This document shows positions 13,689 to 23,198 of a stretch of 64,000 nt of DNA, piece by piece. Position 1 is the first letter of the stretch. The number at the start of each line of letters is the position of its first letter. The translations under genes and the position numbers were made by a program. The stretch covers positions 134,010-198,009 of the forward strand of contig NZ_CALBGN010000016.1 of the NCBI RefSeq assembly GCF_937893305.1, given 5' to 3'. The notes beneath the pieces are model-generated. The model saw nothing but the letters and a program-made list of their open reading frames with translations. It ran no database searches and was not told where the DNA came from. Source of the stretch: an uncultured Helicobacter sp. GTDB lineage: Bacteria; Campylobacterota; Campylobacteria; Campylobacterales; Helicobacteraceae.

Positions 13689-16037
13689 TTGCAAAATATG
13701 CTTATGAAGTTTGATAGCTTTTTGTTTGTCAAATCTTCTAGTTTTAGTTCTATAATCGCAAATGATATACTTATGCAAAGTTTTACACCAAGCAAACAAC
13801 AAAATAAACCTAGAATCCACAAAACTGCTCTTTTTCTTACAAATTGTCTCCATAATGGATTGCCTGAATATAAAACGCAACAATATATCAAAGATAAGAT
13901 TTATGACAATGAGAATACAAAGGAAAATGTATTGTTTCTCTCTGCAATGTATAGGGTAAAAAAAGTAATTTTTGTAAGGGAGTTAATTGAGAATCTTACA
14001 AATTTATTCCAAAGACTAGAACGCTATGCTTATTACAACCAAATACAACAAGTGCATTATTTGACGCAAAAACTTGGCAAGTTAATTAAAGAGTATCATG
14101 CTGGGAGGGTTAAATATCAAAGGCATGATATATCCTCTTATTCTCTTGATGATAAAAAACTATGCGCTATGAATGAAAGGGACTTTTGTAATTTTATCTA
14201 TGATTTGTGTCAAATATTTATCACAGAAAAACATGTAGAAATGTTTAATAAATATATGGATAATACATTTACAAGGCATTATTGGTATGGTAATGATAAA
14301 CAGAAATTATTAAAGGCAAAAGCAGATATACAAGAGACATTTAAAAGCATTATGGCTATTGTTTTAGATGTTTCTAAGCTTTTTTCACATTTTAACGCCT
14401 ACGAAATTGCAAGACTTAAAGAATATCAAAAAGAGATTGAAGAAGAATATAAAAAGCAAAGAGACAAAATAGAAAAGTTTTTTGAGATAAAATCCTTTGA
14501 AAGCGAGATAAACAAGCAAGTAGCACCTAATATTTTTTATCAAGCCCAAAATACAAAAAAGCTTTGTGTTGCATTGCTAGATAAGTATTTTAATAACAAG
14601 ATGAATGCAAATGAGGACTTAGAATCTTTGTTAAAACAAGCTAAAGAGAGGATTCAAAAAGAGCAATCAAAAGCTGAACAAAGTTTGCAAACAAATAATA
14701 AAAGTGTATATCATCAAATCACTATAGAATATGTTATCTCTTTGTTGCCGCTGAATGAATCTTTTTTAAATTGTTTGGAAGAAAAAGATAGGTTTTTGTT
14801 TTGCAGGCTTATTATATGTGAGATAAGTGAGTTTGCCAAATCTGCAAATAGTAACATTGCATATGATTTTTTAGCAAATTATGAAGTAACAATAGATCTC
14901 TATGCTTTGATAAATTTAAAAGATAAAGAATTTGAAGAATTGCTGCATCAAAATGGAGTCAAAGAAGTTGTAGAAGCTTTTTATGAAATTTTCATGGATT
15001 CTAATAAAGACACATCAAAAAATGAATTGAAAGAGAGACTTAAAAAGATTGGTGATGAGTATGGTATCGCAAGTGTTACAGCCTTTAGAGATTCTAGTAT
15101 GAAAGATAAGATAAAAGATGTCAGTTTAAAGATAGCAGAAAAACTAGATGAGAAATACTTCAATCTACCCGATGTAAAAATTTCAAAAGGAACTTTCTTG
15201 CTTGCTGCTGTTGCAAATTCTGTAATTTCTTATTTGTGTAATGTTATTTTGGATAAGATATTTCCTGTGCAAATAGATAGCATTAAGGATATGAAACAAC
15301 AAGCAATTGTGCTTATTTTTGCCCTTAATCGCCACACAAATACTCCTTATGCGACTTGCAGACAAGGCAGTGAATATTTGACTTTCCCTATAGAAATTAC
15401 CCAAACGCTTGTTAATGCAGATTTACAAGCTCTAATTATTGGAGGTTCTATCTTAAATAGTGGGCTTTTTATGCATACGCCAAGTGTGGCATTATTTAAT
15501 GAAAATCAAGAAAATGCTACAAGAATACTAAAAGAAAATATAAGACATTTTATAAACTCTAAAGCAAATATCAATAAAATTGGGAAAAAGGGTGGTGAGA
15601 TAGTAAAAGAAGCTTATGCGAAGTTGTGGTTTTATTTAGATATGGGAGAAAATCAAGCATTGGAGTCATATTTAAGAAATGAATTGCAAGTAAAGTCGAG
15701 TTATTACAGACTAGAGAATCTTACAAGTGATAAATATATCCAAACAAAGCTCAAAAAAGCAAAAGAGCTTGATAATAGTAATGAAAACTTTGTAGAAGTA
15801 GAGGGCAATAAAAATGGAGGTATCAAGTTTAATCAAGATTTCCTTATTCAGCTTAAAAGGGTAGCAGAATGGAATTATAGAGTATATGAGGAAAAAGAAG
15901 TATTGCCAGAGTTGCAGCAAGATTATGAAGAAAATGATGATAGCTCTATCAAAGATACAAGCCCTGATGAATGGCTTTGTGGCAATCTCATCTATGATGA
16001 AGACTTTATCCCTACAACCATAGATATAATGGATTAG
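13689..16037 (+). CDS. Large hypothetical protein, about 782 residues
   Basis: Not recognised. The product is helical and charged, with a probable coiled coil (ARLKEYQKEIEEEYKKQRDK near residue 240), and no signal peptide. A segment LLAAVANSVISYLCNVIL near residue 500 could be a membrane or buried helix. The start is unclear: a TTG at 13689 or ATG at 13698 lack ribosome sites, while the frame stays open upstream to 13578 without a usable start (reading NTQFSILSLEHLYKICHTDK), so the 5' end may be lost. It ends 9 bp before the 488-residue gene, whose AGGAGG overlaps its stop. Both stand opposite the effector cluster. Confidence 0.65.
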   Translation: MQNMLMKFDSFLFVKSSSFSSIIANDILMQSFTPSKQQNKPRIHKTALFLTNCLHNGLPEYKTQQYIKDKIYDNENTKENVLFLSAMYRVKKVIFVRELIENLTNLFQRLERYAYYNQIQQVHYLTQKLGKLIKEYHAGRVKYQRHDISSYSLDDKKLCAMNERDFCNFIYDLCQIFITEKHVEMFNKYMDNTFTRHYWYGNDKQKLLKAKADIQETFKSIMAIVLDVSKLFSHFNAYEIARLKEYQKEIEEEYKKQRDKIEKFFEIKSFESEINKQVAPNIFYQAQNTKKLCVALLDKYFNNKMNANEDLESLLKQAKERIQKEQSKAEQSLQTNNKSVYHQITIEYVISLLPLNESFLNCLEEKDRFLFCRLIICEISEFAKSANSNIAYDFLANYEVTIDLYALINLKDKEFEELLHQNGVKEVVEAFYEIFMDSNKDTSKNELKERLKKIGDEYGIASVTAFRDSSMKDKIKDVSLKIAEKLDEKYFNLPDVKISKGTFLLAAVANSVISYLCNVILDKIFPVQIDSIKDMKQQAIVLIFALNRHTNTPYATCRQGSEYLTFPIEITQTLVNADLQALIIGGSILNSGLFMHTPSVALFNENQENATRILKENIRHFINSKANINKIGKKGGEIVKEAYAKLWFYLDMGENQALESYLRNELQVKSSYYRLENLTSDKYIQTKLKKAKELDNSNENFVEVEGNKNGGIKFNQDFLIQLKRVAEWNYRVYEEKEVLPELQQDYEENDDSSIKDTSPDEWLCGNLIYDEDFIPTTIDIMD

Positions 16038-16045
16038 GAGGAACA

Positions 16046-17512
16046 ATGAAAGGAGCGATATTTAAGAATTCAGAGATAAACTTGTGGAAAAAACTTATTG
16101 ATGAGATGAATCGATTAAACCAATCCCCTCCCTATGATACAATGAGCCTAGATGAAGCTAAGATTTATGATTTTAAGTTTATCTTACAAACTCTTAAATC
16201 CTATAAAGCCCCACCAAATGGCAATGGTATCCAATGGAGCAAAGAAGAAAAGGAAAAGTTTAGTAAGTTAAGCTATAAAGAACAAAGAAAAATGATAGTG
16301 CGCAAGAGTGAGTTAAAATCTACTCTTCTCCCGCATGTTAGCGTGGATTATGAACCTTATAAGTATAGTGATAGAATCAGTGATGCCGCTAAAAGAGCTT
16401 ATAAAAAGGCTCAAAATCTTTTAGAGACCCATAAACATATAGATTTTAATTCCTTAGATTCTAAAATCCAACAAGAAATTTTTAACAATCTAAGACTTGC
16501 TTATAAAGAACAATATTTAAAAGCAGGAGTAGAGTTAGCCAAATGGCTTTTTAAAAAAGCAAGATTCTATGAAAATAGAGAGAAAGGAGAAATGGAAGAA
16601 TGCGCTAGAATCACCAATGATTTGTTGTTTGAAAAGATACCAGAAAATAGCTATATGTATTACCAACTTTATAAATGGGCTAGATATGAGCCACAATCTT
16701 ATGCGGAGAGTTATATCAATGTCAATAGAGAACAGGCACTAGAGTGTTATAATTATGCTTTAGAATGTGCGGTATGGGAAGCAATTGATGAGGAGGCACA
16801 GAGGGAAAACCGTAAAAAAACTATCTATGCTGCTGAACTCTATTTGGCTGCTGCGATTAAATATCAAAGCCCACTAGCTTTTTATAAAGCAGCTTATAAC
16901 TATTCGCCCAATGATGTTTTTCCAAATACTACTTGGTGTTCTTTAATCCTTCATCATGCTTGTTTGCGTTGCTCTATCGCTCTAGGTGGAGGAGGAATTG
17001 ATACAATTATTAGCTATTATCTTAGGACAATTGATTTGCCAAAATCTCCTCTTAAAGCTAATCGCCTTAGGGCTTATAGTAAAAAATCCCCTGCACAAAA
17101 AGGCTTAATCAATGGGCTTGACCCATACTTTGATGAGAAATTCCCCCCAGATACGCTTATAGATTTTACTTCGTTATGTGATATTTGCATATATGGAGCG
17201 ATACAACTAGATGATGAAGGTGGTTGGATGGGTATTTGCTGGGCTGTAGAACAAGGATTTGTAAAAGACCCCAGAACAAAAGGCTCAAACTTAGAATCTA
17301 TAAAAGAATATTATCTTACAATGTGGAGAGTAATCGTAGAGAGAAATAAAAGGATAATTTATAAAACACCCACAAATGTCAGACGTGAGCTTGCCCGCAA
17401 AACTTACTCAAATCTCCATTATGGGCTTCCCTCTGCGCGTCCTTATATCTTCCCTAAAGAAGTGTTAGATATAGAGATTGATTTCAATAAAGGACTTAAA
17501 GATAAAGAATAA
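16046..17512 (+). CDS. Hypothetical protein with Sel1-like helical repeats
   Basis: A 488-residue soluble protein. Between residues about 150 and 330 runs of helices such as GVELAKWLFKKARFYENREK, REQALECYNYALECAVWEAI and YQSPLAFYKAAYNYSPND have the alanine/tyrosine spacing of Sel1/TPR repeats, which mediate protein contacts. The C-terminal part (LINGLDPYFDEKFPPDTLID) is unassigned. A strong AGGAGG precedes the start inside the end of the 782-residue gene, so both are co-translated. The link with neighbouring toxin-like genes is by position only. Confidence 0.6.
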   Translation: MKGAIFKNSEINLWKKLIDEMNRLNQSPPYDTMSLDEAKIYDFKFILQTLKSYKAPPNGNGIQWSKEEKEKFSKLSYKEQRKMIVRKSELKSTLLPHVSVDYEPYKYSDRISDAAKRAYKKAQNLLETHKHIDFNSLDSKIQQEIFNNLRLAYKEQYLKAGVELAKWLFKKARFYENREKGEMEECARITNDLLFEKIPENSYMYYQLYKWARYEPQSYAESYINVNREQALECYNYALECAVWEAIDEEAQRENRKKTIYAAELYLAAAIKYQSPLAFYKAAYNYSPNDVFPNTTWCSLILHHACLRCSIALGGGGIDTIISYYLRTIDLPKSPLKANRLRAYSKKSPAQKGLINGLDPYFDEKFPPDTLIDFTSLCDICIYGAIQLDDEGGWMGICWAVEQGFVKDPRTKGSNLESIKEYYLTMWRVIVERNKRIIYKTPTNVRRELARKTYSNLHYGLPSARPYIFPKEVLDIEIDFNKGLKDKE

Positions 17513-17595
17513 TAAAAGCAACATAACAAAATAATTTGATATAAAGCCTAACAAGATTCTAAAATCTACAAAGGCTTATATTGATAGTATTTATT

Positions 17596-18297
17596 TTATA
17601 CACATTGAAAAGTTATTTCAAATAAATGCACATTTTTATCTATTTGTTTGAAATAATATATATTGCAATCTAAACTTATAAACATACTTTGTAAGTCTAT
17701 CCAAAAAATGCAGTAAGCCCAATCTTGCTTTGCTATTTCTAAATTTGAAAAAATATCTACATCGTCTTTATATCGTTGTTTCTCTTCTTCTGTAAGTAGT
17801 AGTGGTATCTTTGTGCCAATATCAAACTCTATAAAAGGAAAATAATCTTTCGTGGGCATTTTTGAGGGATAAATGAGTGCTAAAAGAGATGAACTATATT
17901 CGTTTATATAATTATCAATATATTCTAAATGTTTGAGGTGATAAATATCACGAATCGTTGCATTATCATAAATATATTCTATCAATCTTGTATCAGCTAA
18001 GATTCCTCCATCTTGAAAGGTAAAATCTTTATCTTTAACCCAAATTGCTTCATTTTTAGTTGTAATTAAGCCATTATCATCATAATAAAAACAACATGTA
18101 TTATACTCCTTTTCTCTATAGCCCTTTTTGATTTCATCACTAAGGATTCTGCTTGTATCTGCTATACATTTTTCTATAGAAGCGACAATGTTTGCAATAT
18201 ACCAATCTTTAACGATTCGTTTTCTTATTGCTGTATCTTTAGGAAACTCTTTATACTCTTCATAATAAGTATCTAATCCTTGCACCCAATATGGCAT
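17596..18297 (-). CDS. Putative immunity or partner protein of the M23 effector
   Basis: From the ATG at 18297, after AAAGGAGAGAAA, 233 residues begin MPYWVQGLDTYYEEYKEFPK. The protein is acidic and tyrosine/aspartate-rich (YDDNGLITTKNEAIWVKDKD, KDYFPFIEFDIGTKIPLLL) with no membrane segment. It starts 10 bp after the effector stop, the standard position for an immunity gene in polymorphic toxin loci. A longer frame extends upstream but only overlaps the effector. Immunity is inferred from position; a cytoplasmic protein without signal would be unusual against a periplasmic peptidase, so a chaperone role is also possible. Confidence 0.5.
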   Translation of the reverse strand: MPYWVQGLDTYYEEYKEFPKDTAIRKRIVKDWYIANIVASIEKCIADTSRILSDEIKKGYREKEYNTCCFYYDDNGLITTKNEAIWVKDKDFTFQDGGILADTRLIEYIYDNATIRDIYHLKHLEYIDNYINEYSSSLLALIYPSKMPTKDYFPFIEFDIGTKIPLLLTEEEKQRYKDDVDIFSNLEIAKQDWAYCIFWIDLQSMFISLDCNIYYFKQIDKNVHLFEITFQCV

Positions 18298-18307
18298 TTT
18301 CTCTCCT

Positions 18308-21052
18308 TTATTCTTTAGGCAATTTGCAAGCCCTGCCACAAATCTCTTGTTGTTCTTGCTTTTCTTCTTGAGTAAATTCATAATCAAGTTTCTTACATTT
18401 TATATATAATGCTGGATTGACGAGATATTTAAGGCTTCCACTTTCTACATTTTCTCTACTTCTTATTTCAAAGTGTAAATGCGGTGCTTTTGTCCCTCGT
18501 GCATTGCCTGTTGTCCCACTTAAGCCTATAACTTGCCCTGCATATACTTTATCTCCCTTTGCCACATTTATTTCTGATAAATGCGCATAAAAGAGATAAT
18601 AAGATTCTGCTTCTTCATCAAAATCTTTCCCTTGCATTTCTTCACCCTCATTTTTATATGCAAGCAAGTAGTTAAAATATTCTCTCCTTATCTTTAGAAT
18701 CTCCAAGCTAGATTCTGTAACTTTTAAATTAATTGTTTTTCCATAGCTAGGAAAATCTCCCATGCCTATCACCTCACAATCTATCGGTGCATAAATCTTT
18801 GTCCCTATTGGTGCAAAGAAATCTAAGGCTTTATGTATACCTGATGCTCTATCTTTTATATTCCCAAACATAGCTATGCTTGGATTAAAATTCCCACTAG
18901 AGCTAAATAGTGTTGCTCTAGGATTTACAATTGGATTATGCCAAGTAATAATCCTATATTTAGGATTCTTTAACACTTCCTCCCCGTTCCCATTAACACT
19001 CCTCTCATTCTCTAAAAATCCAAATACAATAATTTGCTTCTCATAATGATGCCAATCATATTTTTCTAAATTAATTTCTAGATTCTCTCCTTTATAATCT
19101 CTTTGTGCTTTTTGAAAGAATGTTAAATCTTTGATTTTAACTTCATTGCTATTAAATGTTTTATTTTCTAGTATTTCTTGATATGCCCAAAGTGTTTGCA
19201 TTTTTTGTATATGAAAGTTTTCTTCATGCATAGATTCTGGCTTTGTATAATTTCCATGAAGAATAACTTTATGTTGGCTAATCTCTTTATTAATTACCCT
19301 TTCTAATCCAATAGAATCTAAATGAATAGTTAAAGGTGTATAATCTGCTAAAAGCTTAATAATAATAGGCTCATCTTTACTAACATAGTTATTAATCATT
19401 ATTTCATTTTTTATTCTTTGAAGTATTAAAAAGAATCGTTTATATTCTCCTCCTAAATCTATCCCTCCATTATCTCCATAGCCTTTTCCTCCATGAAGAT
19501 AGAAATTATCTCTATTAGTATTAGATTCTATTGTATTTGTGCAATTCTCATCAGTATAGATTGGAATCTTAAATTCTTCATATTGTTTTTCATCTTCTTT
19601 TTTATTGTTTTTAAAAAAGAATGTGTTTTCATAATCTCTAATTACATTATCTTTTATATCTTGTAGATTAATATAATATTCTCTCTCAAACATAGCTCCT
19701 TTATCTTTTTGTCTTTGCCAATCTTTATCTAAACAGAAATAGGAAATGTTATTGTCTTTTTCTTTATAACTCACAAATCTTTCATATTTGTATTGTTCTT
19801 TTAAACTTTCTTTTTCTTTTAGACTTAAAGCATTACCACTATAAGCAGTATAATAACTAATAGTCTTATTACCTTTAAAACAATAAAGTTCTTCTCCATT
19901 AAAGTATAAATGATATTTACCATTAAATCTTAATATAAAGGGATATTCTCTTCTTCTAATAGAATTAGGAATAATACTTCTATCAGAGATAGGAATAGAA
20001 TAATAATTTAAATGATTAATTCTTGCTCTAAAAGGTTTTAGATATTCATTCTCTTTAATGCTAAAAGATACTAAACCTTTAGAATCTGTGATAGCTTTTA
20101 CTCCTAGATTAACATTTTGTAATTGTATTTCTGCATTAGATATTGGAGTAGTTGCATCTTCATTTAGGATTTGAAAAGTAAAATGTATTTCTCCTTTCCT
20201 ATGGGCATTTACTTTATCAGGCTTAAGTAGAGATTCTTTTAAATAGAATTCTATTGTGGAATCTAGGGGAGTGGAATCTTTAGAATCTACTTTAAGGTAG
20301 TTGGGGAAGGAATGTAAAAGTGTATTTATATCTTGTGCGGTAGAGTGATTATCTAATAAGAGTTCTATTAAAGATTTATAATCCTTAGATTCTAAGCTAG
20401 GATTCTTTACAAGCTCATAAGATGAGGGATTAGAATCAAACCTATTAAAAAAGTCTCTAATCTTAGATTCTATATTTGTTATAAGGGGTTTTATTTTTTC
20501 ACTTGCCCATTGAACACCAACTTTACCTGCTTGAGTATTCATTAAGATTCCAGCAGTTATTGCGGAGATATCACCAATAGTGATGAGGGCAGGGGCAGAG
20601 CTTAAACCTAATGTGGATATTAAAATAAGTGATATTCCTTTGGAGAGTATTATCTCTCCGCTTACTGCAACCGCAGCTTTAGTTATATCTCTACCATTAT
20701 TTCCATAATTATAAGTAGCAGATACAGAGATTCCCTCTGCTTGAGAAATAAAACTTAAAGCTTTTATTTTACCTGAAAAACCTTGCTTTATAGCTTGTTC
20801 AGATACCTGCTTTGCTCCCTCTGTTACCGCCCCAAATATCCCGCTAATCCCAGCCATTAAAGTATCCGCTAGATTACCTTTATAGGTTACATAATCTTTA
20901 ATGGTATTCATCATTTCATTAAATTCCATAGAATCTAAATTAATAGTTAATTCTTGAGTTTGTGGATTATAGTCTGTGGTAACATTATTATTTTCACGAT
21001 AATAAACTGCACCTATTGAAAATTCAGTATATTCTTCTGTATTTTCTGCCAT
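18308..21052 (-). CDS. Large effector-like protein with C-terminal M23 peptidase
   Basis: A 914-residue protein in three parts. The first 200 residues carry a hydrophobic, glycine-rich segment (GEIILSKGISLILISTLGL) and the motif SATYNYGNNGRDITKA. The middle holds a likely carboxypeptidase-regulatory or Ig-like domain (EIHFTFQILNEDATTPISNA). The C-terminal region from about residue 720 is an M23/LytM endopeptidase: HKALDFFAPIGTKIYAP, YLFYAHLSEINVAKGDKVYA and APHLHFEIRS give the zinc ligands His, Asp and HLH. Such a domain cuts peptidoglycan cross-bridges. The lack of a signal peptide and flanking small genes suggest a delivered antibacterial toxin, perhaps of type VI secretion, though no secretion genes lie in the window. 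Confidence 0.75.
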   Translation of the reverse strand: MAENTEEYTEFSIGAVYYRENNNVTTDYNPQTQELTINLDSMEFNEMMNTIKDYVTYKGNLADTLMAGISGIFGAVTEGAKQVSEQAIKQGFSGKIKALSFISQAEGISVSATYNYGNNGRDITKAAVAVSGEIILSKGISLILISTLGLSSAPALITIGDISAITAGILMNTQAGKVGVQWASEKIKPLITNIESKIRDFFNRFDSNPSSYELVKNPSLESKDYKSLIELLLDNHSTAQDINTLLHSFPNYLKVDSKDSTPLDSTIEFYLKESLLKPDKVNAHRKGEIHFTFQILNEDATTPISNAEIQLQNVNLGVKAITDSKGLVSFSIKENEYLKPFRARINHLNYYSIPISDRSIIPNSIRRREYPFILRFNGKYHLYFNGEELYCFKGNKTISYYTAYSGNALSLKEKESLKEQYKYERFVSYKEKDNNISYFCLDKDWQRQKDKGAMFEREYYINLQDIKDNVIRDYENTFFFKNNKKEDEKQYEEFKIPIYTDENCTNTIESNTNRDNFYLHGGKGYGDNGGIDLGGEYKRFFLILQRIKNEIMINNYVSKDEPIIIKLLADYTPLTIHLDSIGLERVINKEISQHKVILHGNYTKPESMHEENFHIQKMQTLWAYQEILENKTFNSNEVKIKDLTFFQKAQRDYKGENLEINLEKYDWHHYEKQIIVFGFLENERSVNGNGEEVLKNPKYRIITWHNPIVNPRATLFSSSGNFNPSIAMFGNIKDRASGIHKALDFFAPIGTKIYAPIDCEVIGMGDFPSYGKTINLKVTESSLEILKIRREYFNYLLAYKNEGEEMQGKDFDEEAESYYLFYAHLSEINVAKGDKVYAGQVIGLSGTTGNARGTKAPHLHFEIRSRENVESGSLKYLVNPALYIKCKKLDYEFTQEEKQEQQEICGRACKLPKE
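20105..20539. repeat. 435-bp identical block within the effector gene
   Basis: Base for base, as far as I can read, this equals 21739-22173 in the truncated paralogue. It codes for the middle part from NTQAGKVGVQWASEKI to IQLQNVNL. Confidence 0.85.
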
Positions 21053-21681
21053 TATAAATCCTTATAAAGCAAATGTTTTATCTTTTCTTTTAACTCTTCA
21101 TCACTAATGCTTTTGCCTTGCGATTCCAAAGCTTCTTTGGTTTTTTGACGAATGAAGGTGAAAAAAACCTTTGAATAATCAGCATCTTGTAGCATTATTT
21201 TATAATAATTTTTTGGCGAAAATAAAGGCACTCTTTTCGGTGTTTTATTATTAAAAGGGTAGAATATAAAAACTTCCTCACTGGTTACTCCCACTCCAAG
21301 CCGTATGATTGCCAATCCTACTTCCCCAAATCTAAAGAATCCCTTTTGCATTTTAAACCAATGCCTACGCTCAAAGCCTATACCATAATTTGTAACATAG
21401 ATTCTGTTTTTGCGGTTATAAAATAGCATTTTAGCGATATAAAAAGTTATAGGGAAAAACACTATAAACATAAAAATATTTACAACAATATCATCAGACG
21501 GATTAATAAAAAGGCTTATTAAAATAAATACTCCAAATAAAAACAAGAAATAGAGATAAAAAGTTTCTATTGATGTATCGTGCTTCACCTCAAACACTAT
21601 CTCATCACCATTAGAATCTAGTTTTTTAGATTCTGCATTTTCCTTAGATTCCATATTCTTATGATTATTTACTTCGTTCAT
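21052..21681 (-). CDS. Putative membrane immunity protein
   Basis: From ATG 21681 this protein has about 209 residues: an acidic N-terminus, then two membrane helices (FYLYFLFLFGVFILISLF and IVVNIFMFIVFFPITFYIA), then a cytoplasmic or periplasmic domain with YVTNYGIGFERRHWFKM and EVGLAIIRLGVGV, resembling PH-like domains of immunity proteins. It is placed between the truncated effector and the intact effector and overlaps the latter's start. It may protect against the lost C-terminal toxin of the truncated gene. Function is inferred from position. Confidence 0.5.
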   Translation of the reverse strand: MNEVNNHKNMESKENAESKKLDSNGDEIVFEVKHDTSIETFYLYFLFLFGVFILISLFINPSDDIVVNIFMFIVFFPITFYIAKMLFYNRKNRIYVTNYGIGFERRHWFKMQKGFFRFGEVGLAIIRLGVGVTSEEVFIFYPFNNKTPKRVPLFSPKNYYKIMLQDADYSKVFFTFIRQKTKEALESQGKSISDEELKEKIKHLLYKDL

Positions 21682-21693
21682 CAATTCCCTTTT

Positions 21694-22563
21694 TTATTGA
21701 ATGATTCTAGAAAAATTCTTTGGATTATCTAATATTCTTAGATTAACATTTTGTAATTGTATTTCTGCATTAGATATTGGAGTAGTTGCATCTTCATTTA
21801 GGATTTGAAAAGTAAAATGTATTTCTCCTTTCCTATGGGCATTTACTTTATCAGGCTTAAGTAGAGATTCTTTTAAATAGAATTCTATTGTGGAATCTAG
21901 GGGAGTGGAATCTTTAGAATCTACTTTAAGGTAGTTGGGGAAGGAATGTAAAAGTGTATTTATATCTTGTGCGGTAGAGTGATTATCTAATAAGAGTTCT
22001 ATTAAAGATTTATAATCCTTAGATTCTAAGCTAGGATTCTTTACAAGCTCATAAGATGAGGGATTAGAATCAAACCTATTAAAAAAGTCTCTAATCTTAG
22101 ATTCTATATTTGTTATAAGGGGTTTTATTTTTTCACTTGCCCATTGAACACCAACTTTACCTGCTTGAGTATTGAGCAATAAACTGATTCCTACTGCAGC
22201 AATAGCTGCGATACTAACTAGTGACCAAACAGGAGCAGCAAGAGCAGAAGCAATAGCTACACTTGCCCAACCAACAATCACTTCTATCCCAACTCCAACT
22301 AAAGCTTTAGTCATATCTTTACCATTATTTCCATAATTATAAGTAAGACTAACTGAAGCACCTTGTGTTTGAAAAATATATGAAATAATTTTACCTTTAG
22401 AGCCACTTAGTTTTTCTGCCATAGTATTCATAGAAGCAAACACGCCACTTAACCCACTCATTAAAGTATCACTAGTATTGCCTTGATATTCTAAAAGGTT
22501 TTGTAAAGATTCTATTGTGAGCATAGAAGTATTATCATTATTATTAATTTCTTTAGCCTCCAT
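21694..22563 (-). pseudogene. Truncated paralogue of the effector (orphan toxin module)
   Basis: The 289 codons encode a version of the effector N-terminus (SLTYNYGNNGKDMTKALVGV) that is clearly related but diverged, followed by a middle part identical to the intact effector down to QLQNVNL. There the frame changes to an unrelated tail, RILDNPKNFSRIIQ, and ends. The Ig-like and toxin domains are gone. Diverged start plus identical middle means that the block was copied or recombined recently. This resembles orphan cassettes of Rhs and CDI loci, which serve as stores for toxin-tip exchange. Confidence 0.7.
21739..22173. repeat. 435-bp identical block within the truncated effector
   Basis: Second copy of 20105-20539; spacing between copies is 1634 bp. 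Recombination between them would delete the 209-residue gene and make one hybrid effector. Confidence 0.85.
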
Positions 22564-22659
22564 TGTTCTAATGTTCTTGTGAGTATTATATCTTTCAATA
22601 AAAAAAGAGAGATCTACAAGAACTGCAGTCTTTTTAGACTGAATAATTGAAAATTCCGC

Positions 22660-22772
22660 TTAGTAAATTAGGACTACATAACTTTGTTCTATAATACTAT
22701 AAGCAACTTGGATTAAATACTCCTTTCCATTCTTGCTTGCTAAAAAGTCTATTTCTTTATAGAGTCTAGTAA
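22660..22772 (-). pseudogene. Remnant of an AAA ATPase (DUF4143-type) C-terminus
   Basis: A short frame reads YKEIDFLASKNGKEYLIQVA and YSIIEQSYVVLIY before a stop. The pattern EIDF(V/L)A..NG..YIQVAYS is characteristic of the C-terminal domain of the ATPases with DUF4143. The rest of the gene is absent, so this is a fossil. The whole gap 22564-22864 otherwise holds two hairpins (near 22628 and at 22781-22820) and no gene. Confidence 0.45.
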
Positions 22773-22864
22773 TTCATTAAATTATTTTTAAAACCTATCT
22801 TGATAAGCTTTAAAAATAATTAACATCCACAGGGGTGAAGGGCGTAACACAAACAGGTTTTGCG

Positions 22865-23107
22865 CTACATACTTAATAGTGGTCTAATAACCATTACAGA
22901 AAATATAAAAATTGATATAAGCAAAAATACTCCGACTATGGAATATTTCGCCATTTTTATTTTTTCTTTTGTTATTGAATTTGAGTTTTTCAACTCCATC
23001 TCTTTTTCCTTAAGCGCAATTTCTCTTTCTTGCAACTCAAGCTGTTTTCTAATAATCTCATCATTTTGAGATTTGTTAGAAAATTCTTTTGGAGTTATTC
23101 TTTCCAT
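22865..23107 (-). CDS. Small coiled-coil membrane protein, 80 residues
   Basis: The ATG at 23107, after AAAGGATTAATT, gives MERITPKEFSNKSQNDEIIR, a heptad-like stretch LELQEREIALKEKEMELKN and one membrane helix (YSIVGVFLLISIFIFSVMVI) near the C-terminus. This is the same general layout as the coiled-coil family upstream but without the ATKDF signature. It is preceded by switch copy 13. Function unknown. Confidence 0.6.
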   Translation of the reverse strand: MERITPKEFSNKSQNDEIIRKQLELQEREIALKEKEMELKNSNSITKEKIKMAKYSIVGVFLLISIFIFSVMVIRPLLSM

Positions 23108-23194
23108 AATTAATCCTTTAAGAAAAAGTTTGCAATAGCAAACTAAAAATAAGGATACACACACCCTGTTGGGATAATGTATCCCAACAATGGG
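23108..23194 (-). promoter_or_regulatory. Intergenic RNA switch, copy 13
   Basis: GGATACA pairs with TGTATCC. CCCATTGTTGGGATA pairs with TATCCCAACAGGG. ATCCTT pairs with AAGGAT before the start at 23107. An additional hairpin AGTTTGC/GCAAACT sits between the arms of the last stem. Arm A is 5 nt after the stop at 23199. Confidence 0.6.
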
Positions 23195-23198
23195 AGAA

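Noticed and set aside
18308..21052. A complete type VI secretion locus
   Set aside because: No Hcp, VgrG, sheath or baseplate genes were found; only effector-like genes are present in the window.
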